The position numbers and the translations under genes were made by a program. The notes under the pieces are model-generated. The model was given only the letters and a program-made list of their open reading frames with translations. It searched no databases and had not been told where the DNA came from. A stretch of 8,073 nt of DNA from Microbacteriaceae bacterium (GTDB taxonomy: Bacteria > Actinomycetota > Actinomycetes > Actinomycetales > Microbacteriaceae): assembly GCA_025463665.1 (NCBI GenBank), contig JAODAY010000245.1:1-8073 (forward strand). Reading direction: 5' to 3'. Positions 6,728 to 8,073 of the stretch are shown piece by piece (within the stretch, counting starts at the first letter, position 1; each line of letters starts with the position of its first letter).

Positions 6728-7116
6728 GCGGGGACCGCGTCTGTCGAGACCCGCACGGCCGGGGCGCCACCGGCACGGCGCTCAGATCCCCCGGGTTCCG
6801 ACTCCCTGTGTCCCGATTTCCGCGGTTCCGATGTCGTCGCTTTGGCGAGAATGCCCCGGGCCGTCTCAGCGCCCTCGCTGGTCAGCTCGTACAGGCGGCG
6901 GCGCGGCCCACTGCGCTCCGAGGCGGACTCCCACGAGGAGGAGACCCAGCCGGCCCCCTCGAGCCGCTCAAGAATCGGGTACACACTCCCGGCTGGACGA
7001 CCGGTGCGCTTGATGACGAGCATGCCCCACACACCACGACCGTCACCGCCGTCGCCATCGACCAAGGTGCGCAGAACGTCGGAAGTGGCGGCAGTCATGC
7101 GGGAAAGCGGAGTCAT
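6724..7116 (-). CDS. PadR-family transcriptional regulator
   Basis: This is a 130-residue regulator with an N-terminal PadR winged-helix domain at about residues 8-92. The signature blocks are TSDVLRTLVD, GVWGMLVIKRTGRPAGSVYP, ILERLEGAGWVSSSWE and GPRRRLYELTSEGAETARG, matching the recognition helix, wing and dimer-proximal part of PadR proteins. The C-terminal tail, from about residue 95, is Arg/Gly/Ser-rich and looks disordered; the usual dimerisation helix is short or absent. PadR proteins are repressors, often of their own operon and an adjacent membrane protein or transporter, and here the next gene overlaps by ATGA. The start chosen is ATG 7116, placed six bases after a TAGCTT -10 box. 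The in-frame ATG at 7098 would also keep the whole domain and likewise lacks a ribosome site. Effector unknown. Confidence 0.9.
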   Translation of the reverse strand: MTPLSRMTAATSDVLRTLVDGDGGDGRGVWGMLVIKRTGRPAGSVYPILERLEGAGWVSSSWESASERSGPRRRLYELTSEGAETARGILAKATTSEPRKSGHRESEPGGSERRAGGAPAVRVSTDAVPA

Positions 7117-7122
7117 GCCGCA

Positions 7123-7152
7123 AAGCTATCTATATCGAGATGGCATGGTCAA
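7123..7152 (-). promoter_or_regulatory. Promoter of the padR-membrane protein operon, probably leaderless
   Basis: On the minus strand TTGACC (7152-7147) is a near-consensus -35. After an 18-base spacer comes TAGCTT (7128-7123), fitting a TAnnnT -10, and six bases later the padR ATG (7116). The predicted start point coincides with the start codon, and no Shine-Dalgarno site is present, which supports a leaderless transcript. TATAGA (7134-7129) is an overlapping alternative -10, but its spacing to the -35 is only 12 bases. Confidence 0.6.
7125..7144. promoter_or_regulatory. Dyad operator candidate for PadR
   Basis: The 20-base segment gctatctatatcgagatggc has two-fold symmetry at 14 of 20 positions. 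Its core, ATCT-NN-AT-NN-AGAT, is at 7128-7141. It lies mainly between the -35 and -10 of the padR promoter and touches the -10, so a bound dimer would block RNA polymerase. AT-rich dyads next to their own gene are typical PadR operators. Binding by this PadR is inferred. Confidence 0.55.
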
Positions 7153-7355
7153 CACCCAGGTCGGCGGGATGATGTCCTCGCTTTCACGATGGACGGTCGG
7201 CGCTACATTGATTCGAGAGCCCTGATGGACCTAATGGCGAAGCTCCTCGATCGTGATCGTCGCGGGCAGCGAATCTCCCTCGTCTACCCTTCTCACGAAC
7301 GCTCCGTCTGAAGCGTCGGCGCCAGCGTCCCGTTCGTAAAGCTCTCTCAGGGGGT
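7153..7355. other. Non-coding gap between the padR promoter and the C-terminal end of the last gene
   Basis: About 200 bases without a convincing gene. A 40-codon plus-strand frame, ATG 7189 to TGA 7311 (product starting MDGRRYIDSRALMDLMAKLL), is open but has no ribosome site, no clear promoter and no family I recognise. A long-armed inverted repeat (7295-7337) sits just past the stop of the minus-strand gene and is listed separately. Nothing else stands out. Confidence 0.5.
7295..7337 (-). terminator. Inverted repeat downstream of the last gene, possible terminator
   Basis: ACGAACG (7295-7301) and CGTTCGT (7331-7337) are perfect 7-base arms around a 29-base GC-rich loop that can itself fold (for example GCTTC-AGAC-GGAGC on the minus strand). 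The structure begins 19 bases past the minus-strand stop at 7356. There is no T-run after it, so it may be a non-canonical terminator of a high-GC genome or a chance repeat. Confidence 0.35.
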
Positions 7356-8073
7356 TCAGCGGTATCCGGCCGTGTAGCGGGAGTCATCGGCCTCGAAGAA
7401 CGCGTAGCTGATTCCCTTGATGCTCTTGACGTCGTACTCGACCGTGTTCTCGTCGGCAACGAGCGACGTCAAGACCTTGCCGCCGGACTTCACAGGCAGC
7501 ATGGCGCGGAGCATGCCGCCAACCCGTGGGTCCACCTCGACGTCGAACATCAGGTCGCGCGCGACGGTCTGCTCCACGTTCGTGAACGACGAGGCCTGGC
7601 GCCCCTCGGTGAAGTCGAGCAGCTGTTGCGCCGAGACCATCGGGATGTCCCTGCGGATGGCAACGTCCATCAACATCTCATCGAAGCCGTCACTGAAGTC
7701 GTAATGGGTGCCGAATGCCCCGTAGTAACCGCGCTCGTCCTCGGCCGCCGTGATCAGCTCCTCGATGGCCGCGGCGGATCCATTCCAGGTCTCGCTGACC
7801 AGATGGGACTCCTGCTGAAAGACGTCCAGCATCCTGCCGTTGTCGTCGCTGAATCGCATGGGCAGTGCCGAACCCGTAATGTATCCGGGTCGGTCCTGAA
7901 TCCAGCCCGGCGGCCAGTTGTAGTAGTTCATGTCGAGTCGAATGCCCCACTGGTGTTCGGCCGTCGGCAGGCCCAGCCAGTCGCTGTAAGCGACACAGTG
8001 CAGGCGGTGACCCGCCTGGTCGGACAGCGCGGGGTACTTCTTTCGGAACGCAAGCATGGAGGTCGCTAACGCC
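7356..8073 (-). CDS. C-terminal part of a large, probably secreted protein with a polysaccharide-deacetylase-like region (5' end beyond the window)
   Basis: The minus-strand frame is open to the right edge with no stop, so this is the last 239 or so codons of a longer gene. The ATG at 8057 is internal and probably not the start. Recognisable blocks, in order, are HRLHCVAYSDW, GIRLDMNYYNWPPGW, RPGYITGSALPMRFSD, GRMLDVFQQESHLVSETW, YYGAFGTHYDFSDGFDEML and RRDIPMVSAQQLLDFTEGR, followed by a beta-rich tail that ends TAGYR. I associate this pattern with the C-terminal region of large secreted actinobacterial proteins that also carry DUF4082, fibronectin type III or PKD-like modules. The mid-part resembles the barrel strands of polysaccharide deacetylases (His/Asp-bearing THYDF, then a late-barrel IPMVSA strand). 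A role on extracellular or surface polysaccharide is inferred. The upstream modules and signal peptide cannot be seen. Confidence 0.7.
   Translation of the reverse strand, partial: ALATSMLAFRKKYPALSDQAGHRLHCVAYSDWLGLPTAEHQWGIRLDMNYYNWPPGWIQDRPGYITGSALPMRFSDDNGRMLDVFQQESHLVSETWNGSAAAIEELITAAEDERGYYGAFGTHYDFSDGFDEMLMDVAIRRDIPMVSAQQLLDFTEGRQASSFTNVEQTVARDLMFDVEVDPRVGGMLRAMLPVKSGGKVLTSLVADENTVEYDVKSIKGISYAFFEADDSRYTAGYR

Noticed and set aside
5919..6776. 285-codon minus-strand open frame overlapping the membrane protein and padR genes
   Set aside because: It is an Arg-rich frame-shifted shadow. The frame 5588-6727 gives a coherent polytopic membrane protein with an ATGA link to padR.

Overview
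The window is high-GC DNA. Its coding style (Ala/Arg/Val-rich proteins, few Shine-Dalgarno sites, at least two probably leaderless genes, a DUF222/13E12-type HNH gene, a PadR plus membrane-protein pair, and a DUF4389 membrane protein) points to an actinobacterium. My best guess is the Microbacteriaceae, but this comes from general style and not from a marker gene. No rRNA, tRNA, insertion sequence or CRISPR array was seen.

Left part (1-2111, minus strand): the promoter-proximal end of a type I Wadjet (Jet/Mks/EptABCD) anti-plasmid operon. jetA (DUF3375, the MksF-like kleisin) is complete. jetB (DUF4194, the MksE-like KITE subunit) overlaps it by 8 bases and runs off the left edge. The SMC ATPase JetC and the nuclease JetD would be expected beyond position 1. 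Upstream of jetA on the same strand, after a 127-base gap, is a membrane protein with two DUF4389 repeats and an exported beta-rich domain (2112-3575).

Middle part (3576-5587): a 187-base divergent intergenic region, then a plus-strand DUF222/HNH endonuclease gene. Its N-terminal coding sequence holds an unusual set of in-frame tandem repeats: two pairs of 18-base units, then a hexanucleotide array encoding a Pro-Val tract. A stem-loop at 5491-5529 separates it from the convergent gene that follows.

Right part (5588-8073, minus strand): a PadR-family repressor and a polytopic membrane protein overlap by ATGA and form a two-gene operon. The PadR promoter carries a dyad operator candidate between its -35 and -10 and appears leaderless, so autoregulation is likely. 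The last gene, cut by the right edge, is the C-terminal part of a large protein. It resembles the polysaccharide-deacetylase-like C-terminal region of large secreted actinobacterial proteins. Within the window the modules look functionally independent. The defence system (Wadjet) and the repeat-bearing HNH gene are the parts most worth following up.
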